Shown piece after piece: positions 32,525-40,301 of a stretch of DNA of 64,000 nucleotides. A program made the position numbers and the translations under genes. The notes under the pieces are model-generated. The model ran no database searches. It saw nothing but the letters and a program-made list of their open reading frames with translations, and was not told the DNA's origin. The first letter of the stretch is position 1. Every line of letters begins with the position of its first letter. The stretch is from Streptomyces flavidovirens DSM 40150 (GTDB taxonomy: Bacteria > Actinomycetota > Actinomycetes > Streptomycetales > Streptomycetaceae), in contig NZ_AUBE01000014.1 of the NCBI RefSeq assembly GCF_000429085.1, positions 62,001 through 126,000 of the forward strand. Direction: 5' to 3'.

Positions 32525-35053
32525 ATGCCGCGCACGCACGAACAGGACCCCGAACCCGGCCCCGATCAGGACACCGGACGGGGCGAGGTCCGTGAGGTCG
32601 GCGAGGTCCGCGAGGCCGGTGACGTCGGCGAGGTCCGTGAGGCCAGTGAGGCCAGTGAGGCCCCAGAGGTTCCGGCGGCCCCGGAGGCCTCGGCGGCCCC
32701 GGAGCTTCGCCAGGCGCAGCAAGCGTCCCCGCCGTTGCGGGTCGCCGTTGTCGGTGGTGGGCCCGGTGGGCTCTACGCCGCTGCCCTTCTCAAACGGCTC
32801 GATCCCGCACGCGAGATAACCGTCTGGGAGCGGGGCGCCCCCGACGACACCTTCGGCTTCGGGGTCGTCCTCTCCGACGAGACCCTCGGCGGGATCGAGC
32901 ATGCCGACCCCGTCGTCTACCGCGCGCTCCAGGAGGAGTTCGTGCGGTGGGACGACATCGACATCGTCCATCGCGGCCTGACCCTGACCTCCGGCGGCCA
33001 CGGTTTCGCCGCCCTCGGCCGCCGCCGGCTCCTGGAGATCCTGCACGAGCGCTGCCGCTCGCTCGGCGTCGGCCTGCGCGTCCGCGAGGAGGCGCCGCCC
33101 GCCGCCGAACTCTCCGCGGCGTACGACCTCGTCATCGCCGCCGACGGCGTGCACAGCCTCACCCGCGCGGCGTACGCCGATGTCTTCCGCCCCCGCGTCA
33201 CCACCCACCGCTGCCGCTACATCTGGCTCGCCGCCGACTTCGCCTTCGACGCCTTCCGGTTCGAGATCGCGGAGACCGAACACGGCGTCATGCAACTGCA
33301 CGGCTACCCCTACGCAAAGGACGCGTCGACCGTCATCGTCGAGATGCGCGAGGAGGTCTGGCGGGCCGCCGGTCTCGACCGCTGCGACGAGGCCGAATCG
33401 ACCGAGCGCTGCGCCAGGATCTTCGCCGACGCGCTGGGCGGGCGGGCCCTGCGCGGGAGCGCTGGGAGCGCTGGGAGCGCTGTGTCTTCTGGGGGAATGC
33501 CCCCCAGGCCCCCCTCGTCCTGGATCGCGTTCCGTACCGTCGTCAACGACCGCTGGAGTTACGGCAACACGGTCCTGCTCGGCGACGCCGCCCACACCGC
33601 CCACTTCTCCATCGGCTCGGGAACCAAGCTCGCCGTCGAGGACGCCCTGGCGCTGGCCGCGTGCATCGAGGAGCAGCCCGGCCTGCCGGCCGCCCTCGCC
33701 GCGTACGAGAGTGAGCGCCGCCCCGTCGTCGCGTCCACGCAGCGCGCGGCCGCCGCCAGCCTGCGCTGGTTCGAGGAACTCGCCACGTATCTCGACCAGC
33801 CGCCACGGCAGTTCGCCTTCAACCTGCTCACCCGGAGCCGACGCGTCACCCACGACAACCTGCGACTGCGCGACCCCGCTTTCACCGGCGCCGTCGAGGA
33901 GGACTTCGGCTGCCCGCCCGGTACGCCCCCGATGTTCACCCCCTTCCGGCTGCGCGGTCTGACCCTGCGCAACCGGGTCGTTGTCTCACCCATGGACATG
34001 TACTCGGCGGTCGACGGCGTACCCGGCGACTTCCACCTCGTCCACCTGGGCGCGCGCGCCCTCGGGGGAGCGGGGCTGGTCATGACCGAGATGGTGTGCG
34101 TCAGCCCGGAGGGCCGCATCACCCCCGGCTGCGCGGGCCTGTACACCGCCGAACAGGCCGCCGCCTGGCGCCGGGTCACTGACTTCGTGCACCGCCAGTC
34201 ACCCGGAACGGCCGTCGGCGTGCAGCTCGGCCACTCGGGGCGCAAGGGCTCGACGCGGCTGATGTGGGACGGCATCGACCAGCCGCTGGACGACGGCAAC
34301 TGGCCCGTCGCGGCCGCGTCTCCGCTGCCGTACCGGCCGGGCGTCAACCAGATCCCGCGCGAGCTCGACGTGGACGGACTCGCCCGTATCCGCGAACAGT
34401 TCGTCTCGGCGGCGAGGCGCGCGGCCGACTGCGGCTTCGACCTCCTCGAACTGCACTGCGCCCACGGCTACTTGCTCTCCGGTTTCCTCTCCCCTCTCAC
34501 CAACCAACGAACGGACGCGTACGGCGGTTCCCTCGCCGGGCGGCTGCGGTTCCCGCTGGAGGTCTTCGACGCGGTACGCGACGTCTGGCCCGGCGACAGA
34601 CCGATGACCGTCCGGATCTCCGCCACGGACTGGGCGCAGGGCGGTACGACGGCCGAGGACGCGGTCGAGATCGCGCGCGCGTTCGCCGCGCGCGGGGCCG
34701 ACGCGATCGACGTGTCGACCGGGCAGGTCGTGCCGGACGAGGCGCCGGAGTACGGGCGTTCGTACCAGACGCCGTACGCCGACCGCATCCGCAACGCGCT
34801 GGGGGTGCCGGTGATAGCCGTCGGCGCGATTTCGTCCTGGGACGACGTGAACTCGCTGCTGCTGGCGGGGCGTGCGGACCTGTGCGCGCTCGCCCGGCCG
34901 CACCTGTACGACCCGCACTGGACGCTGCACGCGGCGGCCGAGCAGGGCTACTCGGGCCCCGGCGCGCCCTGGCCCCTCCCGTACCGCGCGGGCAGCCGTA
35001 CGCCGCCGACGGGGCGGACGGACGCGCCGAAGCCGAGGCTGAGTTTGGGGTGA
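32525..35053 (+). CDS. Bifunctional FAD monooxygenase/OYE reductase acting on an aryl-CoA (2-aminobenzoyl-CoA or salicylyl-CoA type)
   Basis: The 842-aa fusion has a class A flavin monooxygenase (about 70-450; G-G-G-P-G-G-L-Y, then I-A-A-D-G-V-H-S and L-L-G-D-A-A-H-T-A) joined to an Old Yellow Enzyme barrel (about 460-820; R-N-R-V-V-V-S-P-M-D-M-Y-S and H-C-A-H-G-Y-L-L). This order is that of 2-aminobenzoyl-CoA monooxygenase/reductase and salicylyl-CoA 5-hydroxylase. Neighbouring RidA and acyl-CoA dehydrogenase genes favour the amino-substituted ring. The first 65 residues are an E-V/E-A repeat-like extension encoded by GAGGTC/GAGGCC repeats. A short Ser/Gly insertion at about residues 313-330 carries a hairpin. 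ATG 32525 is used, but a later start is possible. Confidence 0.87.
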   Translation: MPRTHEQDPEPGPDQDTGRGEVREVGEVREAGDVGEVREASEASEAPEVPAAPEASAAPELRQAQQASPPLRVAVVGGGPGGLYAAALLKRLDPAREITVWERGAPDDTFGFGVVLSDETLGGIEHADPVVYRALQEEFVRWDDIDIVHRGLTLTSGGHGFAALGRRRLLEILHERCRSLGVGLRVREEAPPAAELSAAYDLVIAADGVHSLTRAAYADVFRPRVTTHRCRYIWLAADFAFDAFRFEIAETEHGVMQLHGYPYAKDASTVIVEMREEVWRAAGLDRCDEAESTERCARIFADALGGRALRGSAGSAGSAVSSGGMPPRPPSSWIAFRTVVNDRWSYGNTVLLGDAAHTAHFSIGSGTKLAVEDALALAACIEEQPGLPAALAAYESERRPVVASTQRAAAASLRWFEELATYLDQPPRQFAFNLLTRSRRVTHDNLRLRDPAFTGAVEEDFGCPPGTPPMFTPFRLRGLTLRNRVVVSPMDMYSAVDGVPGDFHLVHLGARALGGAGLVMTEMVCVSPEGRITPGCAGLYTAEQAAAWRRVTDFVHRQSPGTAVGVQLGHSGRKGSTRLMWDGIDQPLDDGNWPVAAASPLPYRPGVNQIPRELDVDGLARIREQFVSAARRAADCGFDLLELHCAHGYLLSGFLSPLTNQRTDAYGGSLAGRLRFPLEVFDAVRDVWPGDRPMTVRISATDWAQGGTTAEDAVEIARAFAARGADAIDVSTGQVVPDEAPEYGRSYQTPYADRIRNALGVPVIAVGAISSWDDVNSLLLAGRADLCALARPHLYDPHWTLHAAAEQGYSGPGAPWPLPYRAGSRTPPTGRTDAPKPRLSLG
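32583..32700 (+). repeat. Low-complexity GAGGTC/GAGGCC repeat in N-terminal extension
   Basis: Irregular copies of gaGGTCxGyGAGGyC code for the Glu/Val/Ala-rich leader of the fused monooxygenase-reductase. The segment precedes the conserved FAD domain and looks like slippage-expanded DNA. Confidence 0.6.
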
Positions 35054-35098
35054 GGACGGCGGGCGGGTGGCGCGCAGGGAGCGCCGGACGGCCCGGAT

Positions 35099-35115
35099 TC
35101 GCCGCACAGCGGCGA
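35099..35115. terminator. Small hairpin between convergent genes
   Basis: TCGCCGC-ACA-GCGGCGA has 7-bp arms and lies midway in the 99-nt gap between the fused monooxygenase-reductase and the convergent GNAT gene. It could act as a bidirectional terminator, but it is short and lacks a T-tract. Confidence 0.35.
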
Positions 35116-35152
35116 CCCGCCGCAGCGAGACGCATGGCGCGCCGTCACCGCG

Positions 35153-35992
35153 CTACCCCGCCGGCGCGATCTCCACCCGGTCCGCCACCGGGCGGTAGCC
35201 GATGCGCTGGTACACCCCGTTGCTCGTGGGGTTCGCGAGGTCCGTGAAGAGCAGCACCTCACCCGCCCCCGCACCCCGCGCATCCGCGCTCACCGCCGCC
35301 GTGACCGCCGCCGCGTACCCGCGCCTCCGCCATCGCGGCGGCGTGTAGACCGGCGCCACCCGCACCGTCCCCGCGGCAGGCCGCGAGACGCCCGCCATCG
35401 CCACCGGGACGCCGTCGTCCTCCCACAGGGACAGGTCGCCGTACGTGAGACGGTCGTCCACCGCACGTCCGGCGCCGGGGCCGGGGTGACCGGCTTCCCG
35501 GCGGAAGGCCTCCACCCACTCGACCAGCAGCTCCCGGTCGGCCGCGGCCGCCACCCGCGCGCGCCCCGGCGGTGCGGGGTCCGGCGGGGTCAGCTCCCCG
35601 AGCCGGTACAGGCGCTGCTCCAGCACGGTGGTGACCTCCGCGCCCGCCCGCCGCCACCGCGACGCCAGCGCCCGTGCCGTCTCCCGCTCCGCGCTGACCG
35701 CCGGGCCGCCCAGCTCCGTGCACGCCTGCGCCAGCGGCGCCACCGCCTCCGCGGGCACGGTCCCGACCAGCACCGCGTGCGGCGGTGTCCACAGCAGCGC
35801 GCCGTCCACGCGGCCGTCCGCGCCGCGCCACCATCCGTACCGGGGGGTGCCTTCGCCGTACGCGTCGTCACCACGCCGCCGCAGGGTTTCGGCGACGGTC
35901 AGCAGCAGCGTGTTCTCCACGGGCCGCGCGGCGACGGCGGCGCCCGCGACGGCCAGGTACTCGTCCAGGTCTTCGGTGAAGGTCCAGGTCAT
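35153..35992 (-). CDS. GNAT-family N-acetyltransferase
   Basis: The 279-aa protein has a diverged N-terminal half and a recognisable GNAT domain in the last 110 residues. The acetyl-CoA loop is Y-T-P-P-R-W-R-R-R-G-Y-A-A-A-V-T-A-A-V (R/Q-x-x-G-x-A pattern) near 220. The closing strand is L-F-T-D-L-A-N-P-T-S-N-G-V-Y-Q-R-I-G-Y. Two-half GNAT proteins of this size are common in actinobacteria. The acceptor is unknown. It is convergent with the catabolic operon and likely unrelated to it. Confidence 0.85.
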   Translation of the reverse strand: MTWTFTEDLDEYLAVAGAAVAARPVENTLLLTVAETLRRRGDDAYGEGTPRYGWWRGADGRVDGALLWTPPHAVLVGTVPAEAVAPLAQACTELGGPAVSAERETARALASRWRRAGAEVTTVLEQRLYRLGELTPPDPAPPGRARVAAAADRELLVEWVEAFRREAGHPGPGAGRAVDDRLTYGDLSLWEDDGVPVAMAGVSRPAAGTVRVAPVYTPPRWRRRGYAAAVTAAVSADARGAGAGEVLLFTDLANPTSNGVYQRIGYRPVADRVEIAPAG

Positions 35993-36023
35993 GTCACATG
36001 CTGCCCGGCGGCCCCCGGCTCCG

Positions 36024-36887
36024 TCACGCGGTTTTCGGGTCGTCCCCGCGGTGTACGAACTCCGCCCCCGCGTCCCGCAGCCGCTCGTGCAGGCCGGCGA
36101 ACACCGCCGCCGAGCGCGCGCCCGGCCAGTCCGCCGGCAGCAGTTCGGCGGGCAGGCCGGGATCGGCGTACGGCAGGCGGCGCCAGGAGTCGAGCGCCAG
36201 CAGGTAGTCCCGGTAGGCCTGCTCCGGGTCCGGCGGCGGTGGGCCGCCGGGACCCGCCGCCTTCTCCCGCGCCACCCACCCGCGCAGCACCGGCTCGTGC
36301 AGGTCGAGGAACTGCTCGTGCTGCTTGGCGATCGCCGTCAGGTCCCACCAGCGCGCCACCGCCTCCTGCGTCGCCGCGAAGCCGAGGTGCTCCCCGCGGA
36401 AGAGATCGACGTACGGGGAGAGCTGGAGGCGCTCCATCGTGTGGCGGGTCTCCTCGTACAGCCGCGCGGGCGCGATCCACACGCCCGGCGCGGCCGACCC
36501 GAAGCCGAGGCGGGCGAGGCGGGAGCGCAGTACGTGCCGCTTGGCGCGCTCCGACTCGGGGACCGAGAAGACCGCCAGCACCCAGCCTTCGGAAAGCCGC
36601 GGCGCGGGGTGCTCGTAGATGCGGCGGTCGCCGTCGTTGAGAAGCTGCTGGGCGTCGTCGGACAGCGCGTACCCGGCGGCGCCCTCCGGTGTACGGGCGG
36701 CGACGAGCAGGCCGCGGCGTTTGAGCCGGGACACCGACGAGCGCACCGACGGCGCGTCGACCCCGACGGCGGCCAGCAGCCGGATGAGCTCGGCCACCGG
36801 CATGGGCTCCCCGCCTCCGCCGGGAGTGCGTCCGTACGCGCCGTAGAGGGAGACGATCAGGGAACGGGGGGTGTGCTGCTCGGCCAC
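36024..36887 (-). CDS. PaaX-family transcriptional repressor
   Basis: The 287-aa regulator has the PaaX layout. The N-terminal winged helix (about 8-75) has L-I-V-S-L-Y-G-A-Y-G-R and S-V-R-S-S-V-S-R-L-K-R-R-G-L. A central domain contains Y-E-H-P-A-P-R and W-V-L-A-V-F-S-V-P-E-S, and the PaaX C-terminal domain contains D-L-F-R-G-E-H-L. PaaX proteins repress aryl-CoA pathways until the aryl-CoA thioester binds. It lies 18 nt after the aryl-CoA ligase gene and is co-transcribed with it, so it would be autoregulated through the palindrome upstream of the ligase. It is the best candidate to bind both palindromic sites. Confidence 0.88.
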   Translation of the reverse strand: MAEQHTPRSLIVSLYGAYGRTPGGGGEPMPVAELIRLLAAVGVDAPSVRSSVSRLKRRGLLVAARTPEGAAGYALSDDAQQLLNDGDRRIYEHPAPRLSEGWVLAVFSVPESERAKRHVLRSRLARLGFGSAAPGVWIAPARLYEETRHTMERLQLSPYVDLFRGEHLGFAATQEAVARWWDLTAIAKQHEQFLDLHEPVLRGWVAREKAAGPGGPPPPDPEQAYRDYLLALDSWRRLPYADPGLPAELLPADWPGARSAAVFAGLHERLRDAGAEFVHRGDDPKTA

Positions 36888-36905
36888 CTGATCACTCTAC
36901 GGCTG

Positions 36906-38522
36906 TCACTCCGCGGCCGCCCGCAGCCGGAAGCGCTGGAGCTTGCCGGTCGGCGTGCGGGGGAGGGCGTCGAGGAAGACGATGTCGCGCGGGCACTTGT
37001 ACGGTGCCAGCTCGGCCCTGACGAAGTCGCGCAGCAGGGCGGTGGTCGCCTCGCCGCGCGCCACCCCGTCGCGCAGCACGGCGTACGCCACGACGACCTG
37101 GCCACGCAGTTCGTCGGCCCGGCCCACGACCGCCGCCTCCACCACGTCCGGATGGCGCAGCAGCGCCTCCTCGACCTCGGGGCCCGCGATGTTGTACCCC
37201 GCCGAGATGATCATGTCGTCGGCGCGGGCGACATAGCGGAAGTACCCGTCCGGATCGCGCACGTACGTGTCGCCGGTGAGGTTCCAGCCGCCGCGCGCGT
37301 ACTGCCTCTGGCGGTCGTCCGCGAGGTAGCGGCAGCCCACCGGACCGCGCACCGCCAGCAGCCCGGGCTCGCCGTCGGGCACCGGCCGGCCCGACGCGTC
37401 GACCACCCGAGCCTCCCAGCCCGGCACCGGCACGCCCGTGGTCCCCGGCCTGATCGCCTCGTCCGCCGCCGAGATGAAGATGTGCAGCAGCTCGGTCGCG
37501 CCGATGCCGTTGATGAGGCGTAACCCGGTGCGCTCGTACCAGGCATGCCAGGTCGCGGCGGGCAGATTCTCACCCGCCGAGACGCAGCGGCGCAGGGCGC
37601 TCAGGTCGTACCCGCCCAGGTCGTCCAGCATCGCGCGGTACGCCGTCGGCGCGGTGAAGAGCACCGACACCCGGTGCCGGGCCAGGGCGGGCAGCAACTG
37701 CTTGGGGCCGGCCTGTTCGAGCAGCAGCGCCGACGCGCCCGCCCGCATCGGGAAGATCACCAGACCGCCCAGCCCGAAGGTGAAACCCAGCGGTGGACTG
37801 CCCGCGAAGACGTCGCCGGGCTCCGGTTTGAGCACATGGCGCGAGAAGGTGTCGGCTATGGCCAGCACGTCCCGGTGGAAGTGCATGCAGCCCTTGGGGC
37901 GCCCCGTCGTCCCCGAGGTGAAGGCGATCAGCGCGACATCGTCGGCGGACGTCTCCACGGCGGCGTACCGCGACGGCTTGCCGGCCGCCGCCCGCAGCAG
38001 GTCGTCGGGTCCGTCGCCGCCGTACGCCGTGATGCGCAGCCCCGGCACCTCCGCCTTCACGAGGTCGTCGACGGCCCGTACGTCGCACAGGGCGTGGCGG
38101 ACCCGCGCGATCTCGCACATGGTCGCCAGCTCGGACGCCCGCTGCTGCGCCAGCACCGTCACCGCCACCGCGCCCGCCTTCATCACCGCGAGCCAGCAGG
38201 CCGCCAGCCACGGTGTGGTGGGCCCGCGCAGCAGGACGCGGTTGCCGGGCACGACACCCAGGTCGGAGGTGAGGACGTGCGCGATGCGGTCGGCGCGGCC
38301 GAGCAGTTCGCCGTACGTCCAGACCGCACCGGCAGCGGTACGGAAGACGGGCCGGCCGGGGCCGAAGCGTTCGACCGTACGGTCCAAGAGCTCCGCCCCG
38401 CAGTTGAGCCGGTCGGGATAGCGCAGCTCCGGACGGTCCAAGAGCAGCTGCGGCCACTGATGAGCGGGCGGAAGCTGGTCGCGGGGAAAGGTATCGATGT
38501 GCGCTGAGGTCTTCAGCTCCAT
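36906..38522 (-). CDS. Aryl-CoA ligase (benzoate/2-aminobenzoate-CoA ligase type)
   Basis: The 538-aa adenylate-forming enzyme would activate an aromatic acid to its CoA thioester. The ATP loop is I-A-F-T-S-G-T-T-G-R-P-K-G near residue 210, the A5 motif I-N-G-I-G-A-T-E-L is near 335, the hinge G-D-T-Y-V-R-D-P-D is near 430, and the catalytic lysine is in R-T-P-T-G-K-L-Q near 525. The N-terminal P-P-A-H-Q-W-P pattern is typical of the benzoate and 2-aminobenzoate ligase subgroup. It is transcribed divergently from the acyl-CoA dehydrogenase and followed by paaX. It is the probable first step of the pathway. The exact acid is inferred from the neighbours. Confidence 0.88.
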   Translation of the reverse strand: MELKTSAHIDTFPRDQLPPAHQWPQLLLDRPELRYPDRLNCGAELLDRTVERFGPGRPVFRTAAGAVWTYGELLGRADRIAHVLTSDLGVVPGNRVLLRGPTTPWLAACWLAVMKAGAVAVTVLAQQRASELATMCEIARVRHALCDVRAVDDLVKAEVPGLRITAYGGDGPDDLLRAAAGKPSRYAAVETSADDVALIAFTSGTTGRPKGCMHFHRDVLAIADTFSRHVLKPEPGDVFAGSPPLGFTFGLGGLVIFPMRAGASALLLEQAGPKQLLPALARHRVSVLFTAPTAYRAMLDDLGGYDLSALRRCVSAGENLPAATWHAWYERTGLRLINGIGATELLHIFISAADEAIRPGTTGVPVPGWEARVVDASGRPVPDGEPGLLAVRGPVGCRYLADDRQRQYARGGWNLTGDTYVRDPDGYFRYVARADDMIISAGYNIAGPEVEEALLRHPDVVEAAVVGRADELRGQVVVAYAVLRDGVARGEATTALLRDFVRAELAPYKCPRDIVFLDALPRTPTGKLQRFRLRAAAE

Positions 38523-38553
38523 GACGGGATCGCCCCCTTGTCGCCTGTTGAGC

Positions 38554-38590
38554 GTATCGTTTGGGTGACGACAGTCAACGGTTCGCGATA
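38554..38590. promoter_or_regulatory. Nested palindromic operator, site 2 (probable PaaX-type site)
   Basis: The same inner palindrome TGACGACAGTCA (38566-38577) as at 31620 is flanked by GTATCG (38554-38559) and CGATA (38586-38590). The outer arms are slightly off-centre (6 and 8 nt spacing). It lies between the divergent ligase and acyl-CoA dehydrogenase starts, 31 and 18 nt away, and could control both. Confidence 0.7.
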
Positions 38591-38608
38591 AGAGCGGGGT
38601 GCGAGGAC

Positions 38609-39718
38609 ATGACGGGATTCGCGCTGGACCCTCGACAGCAGGCGTGGTGCGAGCGACTGCGCACCCTGGCTGCGACCCATTTGCGCCCTCTCGCCGACAA
38701 GGGGGAACGGGGCAGGGTGAACCGCCCGTTGGTCGCCGCCCTCGGCGAACACGGGCTGACTGCCCGTCTCTTCGACTCGGGGGCCATGGACCTGTGCCTG
38801 ATGCGTGAATCGCTCGCCCGTGCCTGCACCGAGGCCGAGACCGCCCTCGCCCTGCAAGGGCTCGGAGCCAGTCCCGTCGCCAGGGCGGGCACCGCCGAAC
38901 AGCGGGCGCGGTGGCTGCCCGAGGTGACTGCGGGGCGTGCGATCGCCGCCTTCGCGCTCAGTGAGCCGGGCGCGGGATCGGACGCCGCGGCGCTGTCGCT
39001 CAAGACCGTACCGGAGGGGGACGGATGGCGCCTGTCCGGTGAGAAGCTGTGGATCTCCAACGCGCCGGAAGCCGACTTCTACACCGTGTTCGCCCTGACC
39101 ACCGAGGGCGCCGGGGCCCGCGGCGTCACCGCGTTCCTGGTCCCCGCAGGCCGCCCCGGCCTGACCGGCACACCGCTCGACATGCTCTCGCCGCACCCCA
39201 TCGGCGCGCTGGCCTTCGACGGCGTACCCGTCACCCGCGCCGATGTGATCGGCGAGGTGGACCGCGGCTTCCGCATCGCGATGGACACCCTCAACCTTTT
39301 CCGCCCCAGCGTCGGCGCCTTCGCCGTCGGCATGGCGCAGGCCGCCCTCGACGCGGCCCTCGACCACACCGCGAACCGCACCGCCTTCGGCGGGCTGCTC
39401 AAGGACCTCCAGTCGGTGGCCCACCAGGTCGCCGAGATGGCGACCCGCACGGAGGCCGCGCGCCTGCTCGTGTACGCCGCCGCCTGCGCCTACGACGCCG
39501 GAGCACCCGGTGTCCCGCGCCGCGCGGCGATGGCCAAACTCTTCGCCACCGAGACCGCCCAGTACGTCGTCGACGCCGCGGTCCAGCTGCACGGCGCCCG
39601 CGCCCTCCAGCGCGGCCACCTGCTCGAACACCTCTACCGTGAGGTGCGGGCGCCCCGTATCTACGAAGGCGCCACCGAGGTCCAGCGCACGATCATCGCG
39701 AAGGAGCTGTACCGATGA
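38609..39718 (+). CDS. Acyl-CoA dehydrogenase
   Basis: The 369-aa flavoenzyme has the standard fold. The FAD/substrate motif is F-A-L-S-E-P-G-A-G-S-D-A-A near residue 115, W-I-S-N-A-P-E is near 150, and the C-terminal R-I-Y-E-G-A-T-E-V-Q-R carries the usual catalytic-base Glu. The length is slightly short in the N-terminal helices. ATG 38609 is preceded by GAGG at only 2 nt, so initiation may rely on the GGGG further up. Its stop overlaps the RidA start (ATGA). In the CoA-linked route it would oxidise the reduced ring or the ring-opened acyl-CoA. Confidence 0.88.
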   Translation: MTGFALDPRQQAWCERLRTLAATHLRPLADKGERGRVNRPLVAALGEHGLTARLFDSGAMDLCLMRESLARACTEAETALALQGLGASPVARAGTAEQRARWLPEVTAGRAIAAFALSEPGAGSDAAALSLKTVPEGDGWRLSGEKLWISNAPEADFYTVFALTTEGAGARGVTAFLVPAGRPGLTGTPLDMLSPHPIGALAFDGVPVTRADVIGEVDRGFRIAMDTLNLFRPSVGAFAVGMAQAALDAALDHTANRTAFGGLLKDLQSVAHQVAEMATRTEAARLLVYAAACAYDAGAPGVPRRAAMAKLFATETAQYVVDAAVQLHGARALQRGHLLEHLYREVRAPRIYEGATEVQRTIIAKELYR

Positions 39719-40131
39719 GCACGCACCGACCGCACCATCTGCACCGCGTCAACCCGGCCGAGCTCTCCCCGCCCAGCGGCTTCTCGCACGCCGTCACCGC
39801 CACCGGGTCCCAACTGGTCTTCCTTGCGGGGCAGACCGCGCTCGACACGGACGGCAAGGTCGTCGGCGACACGCTCCCCGCCCAGTTCGAGAAGGCGCTC
39901 AGCAACCTCCTCACGGCGCTTCACGCCGCCGGGGGCGCCCCCGCCGACCTGGCCCGCGTCACCGTCTACGCCACCGATGTCGCCGAGTACCGCGCCCACG
40001 CCCCCGAACTCGGCCGCATCTGGAGCCGGCTGGCGGGCCGCGACTACCCCGCCATGGCGGTGATCGGCGCGGTCCGCCTCTGGGACGAACAGGCCATGGT
40101 CGAGCTGGACGGCGTGGCCGTGCTGCCCTGA
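39715..40131 (+). CDS. RidA (YjgF/YER057c) family enamine/imine deaminase-like protein
   Basis: The 138-aa protein has the RidA chorismate-mutase-like fold: V-F-L-A-G-Q-T-A-L-D near residue 37, A-D-L-A-R-V-T-V-Y-A-T-D near 80, and an end of V-E-L-D-G-V-A-V-L. The canonical Arg of archetypal RidA (C-x-R-V near 105) is not in place; the segment reads A-V-I-G-A-V-R-L-W-D-E, as in diverged subgroups. It is translationally coupled to the acyl-CoA dehydrogenase. Hydrolysis of the enamine or imine from a 2-amino-substituted ring would be a fitting role and supports 2-aminobenzoate as the substrate. Confidence 0.87.
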   Translation: MSTHRPHHLHRVNPAELSPPSGFSHAVTATGSQLVFLAGQTALDTDGKVVGDTLPAQFEKALSNLLTALHAAGGAPADLARVTVYATDVAEYRAHAPELGRIWSRLAGRDYPAMAVIGAVRLWDEQAMVELDGVAVLP

Positions 40132-40196
40132 TTCGCCTTGCTCGGGCGGGCTGCATCGGCGTGCCGCTCCGACCGGCTGCTCCGGTGCTGCGCCGA

Positions 40197-40287
40197 CGTG
40201 CCGCTCCGCCGTGTTGACCCGGCGTGCTGCCCCGGCGTGCCGCCCCCGCGCACTGCCCCGGCGTGCCGCCCCGCCGTGTTGACCCGG
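40197..40287. repeat. 26-bp direct repeat, two copies 65 bp apart
   Basis: Copies at 40197-40222 and 40262-40287 differ at one base (cgtgccgcTccgcc versus cgtgccgcCccgcc, then the shared GTGTTGACCCGG). The surrounding 40140-40300 is built from further cGTGCCGC-like pieces. It lies between the convergent RidA and membrane-protein genes; function unknown. Confidence 0.65.
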
Positions 40288-40301
40288 TGCACGCCCCCCG
40301 G

